Shown here piece after piece: positions 1-5,037 of a stretch of 5,037 bases of DNA. How positions within the stretch are numbered: the stretch's first letter is position 1; each line of letters opens with the position of its first letter. The DNA is taken from positions 1-5,037 of the forward strand of contig JAQSYC010000140.1 in NCBI GenBank assembly GCA_029256345.1. The letters are read 5' to 3'. The notes under the pieces are model-generated. The model saw nothing but the letters and a program-made list of their open reading frames with translations, made no database searches and was not told the origin of the DNA. Both the position numbers and the translations under genes were made by a program. The DNA comes from Clostridia bacterium (GTDB taxonomy: Bacteria; Bacillota; Clostridia; Lachnospirales; Cellulosilyticaceae).

Positions 1-569
1 GCTTCATATAAAGATATAGGCACCTGTTTTAACGCTGCAAGGAACATCACCATAGAAGATCCGAACTGCCATACTTCAAGTGAACTTAAAGTATACAGTA
101 CAACCTTAGGATCCCCAAGCCAGGAGATAGGATTGCCCCCAAAAGCCGTCACTGCTGCATTCATAAAACCATTGTCCATAAAGAGCAACTTCCATAGAAT
201 AGCGACCGCAATGCTTCCCCCAAAAAGTGAAGGCAGGTAATATACCGTTCTTATAATACCAATTCCCCTTCTAGCCTTATTCAGCATGACGGCTATAATC
301 AATGACATCAGTATTTTCCCTGGAACAGTAAGTAATGTGTACCGTATAGTGATACTTAAAGCTTTATAAAACTCTTTGTCTTTTGTAAATAGATTAATAT
401 AGTTATTAACTCCTATAAAATTGATTTTGCCGAAGGCATTATAATCGGTAAAAGAATAATATAATGATGCCAAAAACGGGTAAATCTGCAACACCACAAG
501 TCCGATTAACCAAGGCAATAAGTAAAAATAGGCTTGATAACCCCTTTTTCGTATGGCTGATTTTTTCAT
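1..569 (-). CDS. ABC sugar importer permease, first subunit (UgpA/LplB/LacF-like), 3' end cut by the window edge
   Basis: Inner-membrane permease of a CUT1-type carbohydrate ABC importer, which forms half of the membrane channel. I translated 189 complete codons from the ATG at 569; the frame stays open to position 1, so the C-terminal third or so is missing. The N-terminus is basic (MKKSAIRKRG) and is followed by a first membrane helix at about residues 14-40 ending in YPFLASLYYSFTDY, a hallmark of this family. Further hydrophobic segments lie near residues 72-97, 105-130 and 155-182. The family motif RTVYYLPSLFGG is at 107-118. The last visible residues, FLAALKQVPISLYE plus Ala, begin the cytoplasmic EAA loop that contacts the ATPase. 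An AGGGG ribosome site (576-580) sits 6 nt before the ATG. The gene follows the binding-protein gene across a hairpin, so its expression may be partly attenuated. The substrate is unknown. Confidence 0.93.
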   Translation of the reverse strand, partial: MKKSAIRKRGYQAYFYLLPWLIGLVVLQIYPFLASLYYSFTDYNAFGKINFIGVNNYINLFTKDKEFYKALSITIRYTLLTVPGKILMSLIIAVMLNKARRGIGIIRTVYYLPSLFGGSIAVAILWKLLFMDNGFMNAAVTAFGGNPISWLGDPKVVLYTLSSLEVWQFGSSMVMFLAALKQVPISLYE

Positions 570-586
570 TATTGTCCCCTCTTTCT

Positions 587-622
587 AAAAAAAATGAGAT
601 ATCTTTTAAGGGATATCTCATT
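587..622 (-). terminator. Intrinsic-terminator-like hairpin between binding-protein and permease genes
   Basis: On the minus strand, a perfect 11-bp stem (AATGAGATATC, 622-612, with GATATCTCATT, 603-593) closes an 8-nt loop (604-611). It runs into an uninterrupted T tract, 594-587. The stem has only 3 G-C pairs, so termination is probably partial. The element begins 24 nt after the binding-protein stop codon, and its T tract ends 7 nt before the permease's ribosome site. By analogy with other binding-protein-dependent importers, it would make the binding protein more abundant than the permease, either by partial termination or by protecting the upstream mRNA 3' end. Which mechanism applies is inference. 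Confidence 0.7.
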
Positions 623-645
623 CTCCTTATTTATAATGATTTATT

Positions 646-1980
646 TTATTGAACTGCCAAATAATCATTGATTAGAGATACCGCTTCTTTAGCTGCTTCT
701 GCTGGTGTTTTTACCCCATAAGCTACTGTTTCATAAGCATCTTTAAGAATAGCTGTAACTTCAGCGCTTGTTGTTTTACCACTATCTGACACCCCATTAT
801 ACTTCTGACTTACATCAACGGCCATTTTAGTGAGTGGATTTAAAGAGCCTGCTGCTTCTGTAATCTCTTGTGCTTTAGCTGTAGGTGGTACAGATCTAAC
901 GGTTCCTAAAGTTTTAATGGCTTCATCATTATTGAAAAAGAAGTCTAAAAACATAGCTGCTTCTTTAGGATGTTTGCTTTTTGCATAAATCCCTACATAT
1001 TGAGGACAGTCATTAACCCATCCGTCACTTAAAGCATCTGTTAAAATAGGCATATTCCCTGCTATGTACTTAGCATTAGGATTTGCTGCTGCCATAACCT
1101 CTACAGATGAGGTGTAGCCAACATTACACACATATTTACCAGCAATCCAGTTGGGGTCATCTTGATTACTTGTTCCATAGGAAGCCATATAAGATAACGG
1201 TACTGCTGTTTTGGTCTCATAAAGATCTTTCACAAAAGTTAAAACTTTTTCAAACTGTTCTTCTGTCATAACTAGTTTTGAATCAGGGCCGATGATAGGC
1301 TGACCATTCATCTGTCTTCCCCATGTACGCATAATAAAGGCCATCATGAAATCAAGGTTCCCAGAAATCAGATATAAAGAAGGATCATAGGCTTGAACTT
1401 TTTTGCCCCACTCAAGAAGCTCATTCCAATCATACTCTGTCGTAAAGTCAATCCCAATCTTGTCTGCTAAATCTTGATTAACGATAATAGCACTTCCGGC
1501 TTTTCCCATAGGTATAGCATATTGGCTGTCTGAACCGAAATGCCCATTATTAATCAAGAATCCTTCATCAAAATTCGAAAAATCAATATCTAATTCTGAT
1601 AAATTATAAAGCTGCCCTTGCCCAAAATATTCAGGTCCTGCACCTGTTTCAATTTGCATAATATCCGGTGCTGTTCCAGATGCCAATTGAGTCATTAGCT
1701 TATCATTGTAGCCATCTTGTGCACTATATTCAGCATCAATAGTAATCCAAGGATATTGCTTCTGAAATTGGTCAATGACCGCTAAAGTCGCTTCATGTCT
1801 TGCATCTCCACCCCACCAAGAAAACCTGAGTGTAACAGGCTCATTCTCCTCTGTTTTGCTTGTAGTCGTCTCTGGAACAGTTTTTTCTGCACTTGCCTTC
1901 TGATCAGTTCCAGCATTACCACAGCCTGCTAATGATATCATCATTACGATCACTAGCAGCATTGTTATCATCTTTTTCAT
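646..1980 (-). CDS. Extracellular sugar-binding lipoprotein of a CUT1 ABC importer (family 1 solute-binding protein)
   Basis: A 444-residue substrate-binding protein that captures a sugar or oligosaccharide outside the cell and delivers it to the permease. It has a lipoprotein signal: basic MKK, a hydrophobic core at residues 4-17, and lipobox LAGC at 17-20, so Cys20 would be lipidated and anchored to the membrane. A low-complexity Thr/Glu/Lys linker follows (about 25-48). The mature fold starts with VTLRFSWWGGD (49-59). The stretch QFQKQYPWITID (71-82) and the segment YNDKLMTQLASGTAPDI (91-107) are typical of family 1 (MalE/UgpB-like) binding proteins, and the length is normal. Trp and Tyr are plentiful, as expected for sugar stacking. 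An AAGGGGGG ribosome site (1989-1996) sits 8 nt before the ATG, supporting this start. The gene lies between its presumed two-component regulator and the permease. Two cysteines (285 and 325) remain in the mature domain. The substrate cannot be read from the sequence. Confidence 0.95.
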   Translation of the reverse strand: MKKMITMLLVIVMMISLAGCGNAGTDQKASAEKTVPETTTSKTEENEPVTLRFSWWGGDARHEATLAVIDQFQKQYPWITIDAEYSAQDGYNDKLMTQLASGTAPDIMQIETGAGPEYFGQGQLYNLSELDIDFSNFDEGFLINNGHFGSDSQYAIPMGKAGSAIIVNQDLADKIGIDFTTEYDWNELLEWGKKVQAYDPSLYLISGNLDFMMAFIMRTWGRQMNGQPIIGPDSKLVMTEEQFEKVLTFVKDLYETKTAVPLSYMASYGTSNQDDPNWIAGKYVCNVGYTSSVEVMAAANPNAKYIAGNMPILTDALSDGWVNDCPQYVGIYAKSKHPKEAAMFLDFFFNNDEAIKTLGTVRSVPPTAKAQEITEAAGSLNPLTKMAVDVSQKYNGVSDSGKTTSAEVTAILKDAYETVAYGVKTPAEAAKEAVSLINDYLAVQ

Positions 1981-2013
1981 ACGAAACGCCCCCCTTATGT
2001 TTTTTGTACTATT

Positions 2014-2042
2014 ATTTTATCATCATCCCTCACTACCCAAAA
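2014..2042 (-). promoter_or_regulatory. Probable promoter of the binding-protein/permease operon (extended -10)
   Basis: On the minus strand, TAAAAT (2019-2014, five of six matches to TATAAT) is directly preceded by TGA (2022-2020), giving an extended -10. The hexamer 17 nt upstream is TTTTGG (2042-2037), a poor -35. A weak -35 would fit a promoter that needs an activator such as the neighbouring response regulator. The expected start point is near 2007, giving a leader of about 26 nt that contains the AAGGGGGG ribosome site. This is a call from consensus matching only; read-through from the kinase gene is also possible because no clear terminator separates them. Confidence 0.42.
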
Positions 2043-2074
2043 GATATCTAGCTTACGCTATGTCTTCATCTTTT
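2039..2074. repeat. Composite dyad overlapping the -35 region before the binding-protein gene
   Basis: The outer arms AAAAGAT (2039-2045) and ATCTTTT (2068-2074) are perfect 7-bp complements. The inner arms TAGC (2049-2052) and GCTA (2057-2060) close a TTAC loop, which reads GTAA on the minus strand, a GNRA-type tetraloop. The dyad ends on the weak -35 hexamer of the proposed promoter. It could be a protein-binding site or an RNA hairpin in transcripts reading through from the kinase gene. It is not a standard terminator on the minus strand, because GGG rather than a T run follows the 3' arm. Confidence 0.35.
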
Positions 2075-2089
2075 AAGGACTCCCAAGTC

Positions 2090-2110
2090 AACAGTATCAC
2101 TTTTACTGTT
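2090..2110. repeat. Perfect inverted repeat, 7-bp arms with 7-nt spacer, possible operator
   Basis: Arms AACAGTA (2090-2096) and TACTGTT (2104-2110) are exact reverse complements around a 7-bp spacer. The repeat lies about 50 bp upstream of the proposed -35 of the binding-protein operon and 34 bp after the kinase stop codon, a usual place for an upstream activator site. AraC-type regulators more often bind direct repeats, so the owner is uncertain. On the plus strand the repeat runs into T6 (2109-2114), which resembles a terminator for antisense transcription, but no plus-strand gene is present to use it. Confidence 0.4.
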
Positions 2111-2144
2111 TTTTATTCACTTCTCATGTTTACCCTCTCAAGTT

Positions 2145-3926
2145 TTATTTGTGTAAAGCCTGTATAGGCATCTTAAAGCTGATTTCTGTTCCCATCCCCT
2201 TTTTACTCCTTATATGAATTTTACTCCCCTCTCCATAATGAAGAACTAAGCGCCGATTAAGATTAGTAAGTCCTATATTTTTAGATTTGACATCATTGAT
2301 TCTAACATACAATCGTTCTATTTCTTCCTTACTCATACCGCACCCACTGTCTATAACTGACACATGCATCTTGAATTTCCTTTTGAATATTTTTATCTTG
2401 ATATAAAAGCGTTCATTTAAAGACGTTAACCCATGGTTAACACTGTTCTCAACAATAGGCTGCAGCATGAGGCGAAAAACCCAATGATTTAGAACCTGCT
2501 CCTCTATCTCAAAATAGGTTACAATATTGTTTTTAAATCTGATTTCTTGTATATGCATATAAGCTTTCAGATAATTAAGTTCTTCTTGTAAAGAGACAAA
2601 CTCTGTTGGATCCGTTAAGGCGTATTTGATGATCCTAGAAAGTTCCTGTATCATCGTGTGCAGCGTAGACAATCCGCCTAGCTGCTTCAGCACCTCCAAA
2701 TCCATGGTTTGAAGTGTATTAAATATAAAATGCGGATTAATTTGCAGCTGCAGTGCCTTGATCTCTGAAATTTCGCTTTGGTGCCGTTCTTCTAATAGAT
2801 GTGCCTGCATCTGATTATTTTTAATAAAGAGAAATAATATATTATTCATAATCAGGTTATACTCATCCTTTACAATGGTTTGAGGTTTTTCTACAGCCTC
2901 TCCTCTCTCAGCAGCACCAAATAAATCAACCAAACTGGTGATATGCTTAAAGGCACTTTTTGTAATAATCCATGCCAATAGTGTAATCAATAAAAGGTTA
3001 ACCACTAAAATAGCGACTGCAACTTGCAGGTAATTAAACATTTTCTCTTTAAAGGTATCAAAGGTTATCAAAGATACAAAATAGGTGTCAAAATAGTCTG
3101 CTGGTTTAATACAAAGCAAATAATATTTACCATTTACCTTCACCCATCTTTGATTATTTTTAAATTTCCCCTCCTTTTGATAGTCTTTAATAAGGTTTTC
3201 AAATAAAGCACTTTCTTGTTTTACATCCCGTGATGTTCCCTCATCACTGAAAAAAAGCACATCTCCTTTAGCATTCAGATAAAAAAAACTTTGACCTGAA
3301 TGATATAACATGCTCTTAATCATCTCTCCAAAATCATCTGAATTGATATTTACAACAATGACCCCATCAACTAAAGTCATTTTTTGATAGATTGTAATAA
3401 CTTTTTTAGCCTCATCATATGTATATCTTTTAAGCCATCTGGTTTCAACAAATTGTTTTTCTCCTTCTGGCATTTCACTGTACTTTTCAAACCATTTCTT
3501 ATCATAAAAGGTCTGTAAGGAGACTAACTGCTCTGATGAAGAAGTTAAGTAATTATCCCTGCCATCCAGATATAAATAAATGGAATTGATATAAGGATAG
3601 GAGGTTTCAAAACTTCTCAGGAAGCTTCTTGCTGCATTCATAAAAATAACATCCTGATACTCCATTTTACTGTGACTAAGCAGCTTTTGAATGGATAGTT
3701 TATACTGAGCCGTTCTCATCATAACATCTTGCTGATGTATGGTACTGTAAGCTACATAAACAATGTTATCATTGATGCTTTCAAGGGTATTAATGCCTTG
3801 TTTTTCAAGTTCCTTTTGCTGTGTATCTAGAATAAGATATCCCATAATCAGAAAAAGGACCAATAATGGTATAATCATAATGATTGCATAGGTCCGAAAT
3901 CGTTTAATGAAAAATTTATGAAGCAT
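2145..3926 (-). CDS. YesM-type membrane sensor histidine kinase
   Basis: A 593-residue membrane kinase of the LytS/YesM class that autophosphorylates on His and passes phosphate to the adjacent regulator. The first membrane helix spans about residues 12-33. The extracellular sensor spans about 34-298 and resembles a double Cache domain: INSIYLYLDGRDNYLTSS at 113-130 and KKWFEKY at 143-149 are typical Cache-like segments, though this is from pattern only. The second helix is at about 299-321, with a HAMP-like linker to about 375. The phosphoacceptor is His399 in LQLQINPHFIFNTLQ. The ATP-binding domain shows the N box LQPIVENSVNHG (488-499), the G1 box DSGCGM (526-531), IGLTNLNRR (551-559) and GMGT (577-580). 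All expected catalytic residues are present, so it should be active. It starts 4 nt after the regulator's stop codon, so the two are almost certainly co-transcribed. The ligand is probably the importer's sugar or its loaded binding protein (inference). Confidence 0.95.
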   Translation of the reverse strand: MLHKFFIKRFRTYAIIMIIPLLVLFLIMGYLILDTQQKELEKQGINTLESINDNIVYVAYSTIHQQDVMMRTAQYKLSIQKLLSHSKMEYQDVIFMNAARSFLRSFETSYPYINSIYLYLDGRDNYLTSSSEQLVSLQTFYDKKWFEKYSEMPEGEKQFVETRWLKRYTYDEAKKVITIYQKMTLVDGVIVVNINSDDFGEMIKSMLYHSGQSFFYLNAKGDVLFFSDEGTSRDVKQESALFENLIKDYQKEGKFKNNQRWVKVNGKYYLLCIKPADYFDTYFVSLITFDTFKEKMFNYLQVAVAILVVNLLLITLLAWIITKSAFKHITSLVDLFGAAERGEAVEKPQTIVKDEYNLIMNNILFLFIKNNQMQAHLLEERHQSEISEIKALQLQINPHFIFNTLQTMDLEVLKQLGGLSTLHTMIQELSRIIKYALTDPTEFVSLQEELNYLKAYMHIQEIRFKNNIVTYFEIEEQVLNHWVFRLMLQPIVENSVNHGLTSLNERFYIKIKIFKRKFKMHVSVIDSGCGMSKEEIERLYVRINDVKSKNIGLTNLNRRLVLHYGEGSKIHIRSKKGMGTEISFKMPIQALHK

Positions 3927-3930
3927 AGTC

Positions 3931-4668
3931 TTATTTTTTCTCCTTCCCTCCGCCGTTCCTATAGTCCATAGGACTCATATTAAAGTACATCTTAAAGGCT
4001 CTTGAGAAGTTTTTCGGATTGTCGTACCCAACATAAAAAGCAATTTCATAATTTTTATAACTAGGGTCCATGAGGAGCTCACAGGCTTTTTCCATTCTTA
4101 TTTTATTTAATTTTTCTAAAAATCCTGAGCCTGACTTTTCTTTGTAAATTTTAGATAGATAATTAGGACTTAAGCCAACCACCTCTGCCGCTCCTTCTAA
4201 AGATGCTTTTTGATAATTATTAAAAAGGTAGTGATCCACTCTGCTAATAATCTCTTTGTAGTAGGTTTTTGGCTCCTCATTAACTATCTCATTCACTTCA
4301 TCTAACTGCATCCTTATTTTTTCAAAACAAAGTACTAACTCATCATACCGAATAGGTTTTAATAAATAATCGCTAATTCCATACTGGATAGCTGCCCGCA
4401 TATATTCATAATCTTTATAACTACTGAATAAGACAATTTTTATTTTAGGAAACCTTATGAGCTCCTTTATAAAATCAATGCCATTCATTAAGGGCATTGA
4501 AATATCTGTCATCACCACTTCAACTGGATGATTTTCCACATAGGCAAGGGCATTCAGGGCACTCGTAAATCGCGCTGACACTTCAAATCCAATATTATGC
4601 CATGGAAATAATTCTGAAATACCGTCTAAAATTTTTTCTTCATCATCCACAATAATTAATCGATACAT
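3931..4668 (-). CDS. Compact AraC-type response regulator (YesN-like), partner of the adjacent kinase
   Basis: A 245-residue transcription factor that is phosphorylated by the neighbouring kinase and presumably activates the transporter operon. The receiver domain is at about residues 1-120. It shows the acidic pair Asp8/Asp9 (LIIVDDEEK), phosphoacceptor Asp55 (VMTDISMP), Ser82/Ser83 (LFSSYKDYEYM) and Lys104 (YLLKPI). The AraC-type DNA-binding region is at about 140-240, with a first helix-turn-helix at SLEGAAEVVGLSPNYLSKIY and a second at YEIAFYVGYDNPKNFSRAFK, ending in the family signature FNMSPMDYR. I chose the ATG at 4668 because AAGGGGG lies 5 nt before it and the protein then starts directly at the receiver (MYRLIIVDD). 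A GTG at 4692 would add eight residues, but it has no ribosome site and would translate through this one. Many YesN-like regulators are 350-550 residues; this one lacks the long middle segment, so the linker is only about 20 residues. Confidence 0.94.
   Translation of the reverse strand: MYRLIIVDDEEKILDGISELFPWHNIGFEVSARFTSALNALAYVENHPVEVVMTDISMPLMNGIDFIKELIRFPKIKIVLFSSYKDYEYMRAAIQYGISDYLLKPIRYDELVLCFEKIRMQLDEVNEIVNEEPKTYYKEIISRVDHYLFNNYQKASLEGAAEVVGLSPNYLSKIYKEKSGSGFLEKLNKIRMEKACELLMDPSYKNYEIAFYVGYDNPKNFSRAFKMYFNMSPMDYRNGGGKEKK
3940..3945 (-). promoter_or_regulatory. Distant ribosome binding site of the kinase, inside the regulator gene
   Basis: AAGGAG lies within the last codons of the response regulator, 13 nt before the kinase ATG at 3926. 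That is longer than the usual 5-9 nt. No other in-frame start lies nearby: upstream codons contain no ATG, GTG or TTG back to the site, and the next Met is residue 17, inside the first membrane helix. The 4-nt gap between the regulator stop and the kinase start suggests translational coupling, which could offset the weak spacing. Confidence 0.55.
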
Positions 4669-4673
4669 TATAT

Positions 4674-4680
4674 CCCCCTT
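4674..4680 (-). promoter_or_regulatory. Ribosome binding site that fixes the response-regulator start
   Basis: AAGGGGG (4680-4674) is 5 nt upstream of ATG 4668. It pairs with the anti-Shine-Dalgarno sequence with one G-U wobble. Its position excludes the in-frame GTG at 4692 as the main start, because the site would then be inside the coding sequence. Confidence 0.8.
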
Positions 4681-4756
4681 TAAAATAGCCACAAATATCG
4701 TTTATATATGCTCGCTTATTTTAGATATTATTATCCATCACAGCCTATCTATTTTA
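4681..4756 (-). repeat. Long-range inverted repeat in the leader of the regulator-kinase operon
   Basis: Two perfect 8-bp complements, CTATTTTA/TAAAATAG, lie at 4749-4756 and 4681-4688. The first arm is at the predicted 5' end of the transcript and the second directly abuts the ribosome site (4674-4680). Pairing would loop out 60 nt and hold the ribosome site at the base of a stem. The arms are AT-rich, so chance occurrence is quite possible. No known riboswitch consensus is recognised in the loop. Confidence 0.3.
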
Positions 4757-4761
4757 TGGAA

Positions 4762-4772
4762 ATTGTACCATA
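4762..4772 (-). promoter_or_regulatory. Extended -10 promoter of the response regulator-kinase operon
   Basis: On the minus strand, TATGG directly precedes TACAAT (4767-4762). This fits the Gram-positive TRTGN-TATAAT pattern for vegetative sigma factor, with five of six matches in the hexamer. The hexamer 17 nt upstream has no resemblance to TTGACA, which extended -10 promoters tolerate. Transcription would start near 4755-4757, giving a leader of about 87 nt before ATG 4668. A short dyad, TATGG/CCATA (4755-4759 and 4768-4772), overlaps the -10 and could be an operator. Confidence 0.62.
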
Positions 4773-4816
4773 TATTTAGGTTATCGGGGTATTCTTTTTA
4801 TATCATGAGTAAAAAT

Positions 4817-4846
4817 GAATACATTTCATAATTTAAATGCACATTC
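4817..4846. repeat. Imperfect inverted repeat upstream of the regulator promoter
   Basis: GAAT-A-CATTT (4817-4826) faces AAATG-CAC-ATTC (4835-4846) around an 8-nt AT-rich loop. Nine base pairs form, with a 1-versus-3-nt mismatch. It lies 45-74 bp upstream of the extended -10 element, where an activator or autoregulatory site could be. The AT-rich composition makes chance a real alternative. Confidence 0.25.
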
Positions 4847-4905
4847 AAATAAGCCCCCTGCTGCATCACCTTATATAAAAGATTTGCAACATGGGGTTTT
4901 TATTT
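4847..4905 (-). terminator. GC-cored hairpin at the end of the upstream reading frame, possible bidirectional terminator
   Basis: The arms are AAATAA (4847-4852), CCCC (within 4854-4858) and CTGC (4861-4864). They pair with TTATTT (4900-4905), GGGG (4893-4896) and GCAA (4886-4889), with small internal loops and a 21-nt terminal loop. On the plus strand GGGG is followed by TTTTTATTTCTT, a good T tract. On the minus strand the tail is only CTTATTTG, so termination there is weaker. The stop codon of the minus-strand frame (4902-4900) lies in the stem. The placement favours a boundary between the upstream gene and the regulator operon. Confidence 0.42.
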
Positions 4906-5037
4906 CTTATATTTATGGATACTAAGAACCTTCTTATTAATATAATGAACACGTTTAGGTAAAAGCTGAATGCTATTTTCCTTTCCTAAACCTATCATAA
5001 GTTTATTTATATCCTCATAATTTCTAGTCATCTTTAC
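4900..5037 (-). CDS. Unrecognised reading frame: C-terminal end of a gene entering from the right, or a 43-residue small protein
   Basis: The frame is open from the window edge (codons GTA AAG) through ATG 5031 to a TAA at 4902-4900. From that ATG it gives 43 residues, starting MTRNYEDINKLMIGLGKE and ending HYINKKVLSIHKYKK. Only six bases upstream of the ATG are visible, so a ribosome site cannot be judged, and the frame may simply continue beyond the edge. The sequence is hydrophilic and Lys-rich with a basic tail (nine Lys), without a membrane segment, Cys or recognisable motif. I cannot assign a family. Support for it being real is the hairpin directly at its stop codon and the same strand as all other genes. 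A short chance frame in AT-rich DNA remains possible. Confidence 0.45.
   Translation of the reverse strand, partial: VKMTRNYEDINKLMIGLGKENSIQLLPKRVHYINKKVLSIHKYKK

Noticed and set aside
439..621. Minus-strand open frame of 60 codons
   Set aside because: It overlaps the permease N-terminal coding region in another frame, runs through the terminator hairpin, has no ribosome site, and resembles no protein. The permease frame has clear family motifs and a ribosome site.
464..652. Plus-strand open frame of 62 codons
   Set aside because: It is antisense to the permease start and crosses the hairpin. No ribosome site or recognisable sequence was seen.
2063..2091. TTGACT (2091-2086) as -35 of a binding-protein promoter
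   Set aside because: The hexamer 17 nt downstream is TGAAGA and nearby spacings are no better, so no acceptable -10 accompanies it.
1981..2144. Intrinsic terminator between kinase and binding-protein genes
   Set aside because: Two hairpins can form, but neither is followed by a T run on the minus strand, so read-through cannot be excluded.
3024..3206. Plus-strand open frame of 60 codons
   Set aside because: It is antisense to the kinase sensor domain; its hydrophobic look follows from the AT-rich composition of the real gene.
4669..4692. Longer response-regulator start at GTG 4692
   Set aside because: No ribosome site precedes it, and the added residues are encoded by the real ribosome site of ATG 4668.
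1981..4800. Catabolite-repression (cre) sites in the two promoter regions
   Set aside because: I looked for the TGWAANCGNTNWCA pattern near both promoters and found no acceptable match.
1..5037. CRISPR array, tRNA, rRNA, insertion sequence or prophage elements
   Set aside because: No spaced direct repeats, cloverleaf-like segments, transposase motifs or integrase-type genes were seen.

Overview
The window looks like chromosomal DNA from a low-GC, Gram-positive anaerobe (Bacillota, most likely class Clostridia). Three things suggest this: the AT-rich intergenic DNA, a lipoprotein-type sugar-binding protein, and a YesM/YesN-style two-component system paired with a CUT1-type sugar ABC importer. 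Genus cannot be settled from the sequence. Every supported gene lies on the minus strand, so transcription runs from right to left.

Layout in transcription order. At the right edge (4900-5037) is the 3' end of an unrecognised gene, or a 43-residue small ORF. It ends inside an imperfect GC-cored hairpin (4847-4905). A gene-free gap (4669-4899) follows, holding a strong extended -10 promoter (4762-4772) and an approximately 87-nt leader. Next come a compact AraC-type response regulator (3931-4668) and, 4 nt further on, its YesM-type membrane histidine kinase (2145-3926). A 164-bp gap (1981-2144) with two dyad symmetries and a probable promoter leads to a lipoprotein sugar-binding protein (646-1980). 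After a 76-bp gap with an intrinsic-terminator-like hairpin comes the first permease of the importer (569 to beyond position 1, cut by the window edge).

Likely working model (inference from family knowledge): the kinase senses an extracellular sugar or oligosaccharide, directly or through the loaded binding protein, and phosphorylates the regulator. The regulator then activates the binding-protein/permease operon. The hairpin after the binding-protein gene would let the cell make more binding protein than permease. The second permease probably lies just left of the window. No ATPase is present; CUT1 importers of this group often use a shared MsmK/UgpC-type ATPase encoded elsewhere. The substrate cannot be named from the sequence.

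The coding content is a well-known type of locus. The parts worth a second look are the non-coding elements: the intercistronic attenuator, the two dyads before the binding-protein gene, the leader repeat next to the regulator's ribosome binding site, and the unidentified reading frame at the right edge.
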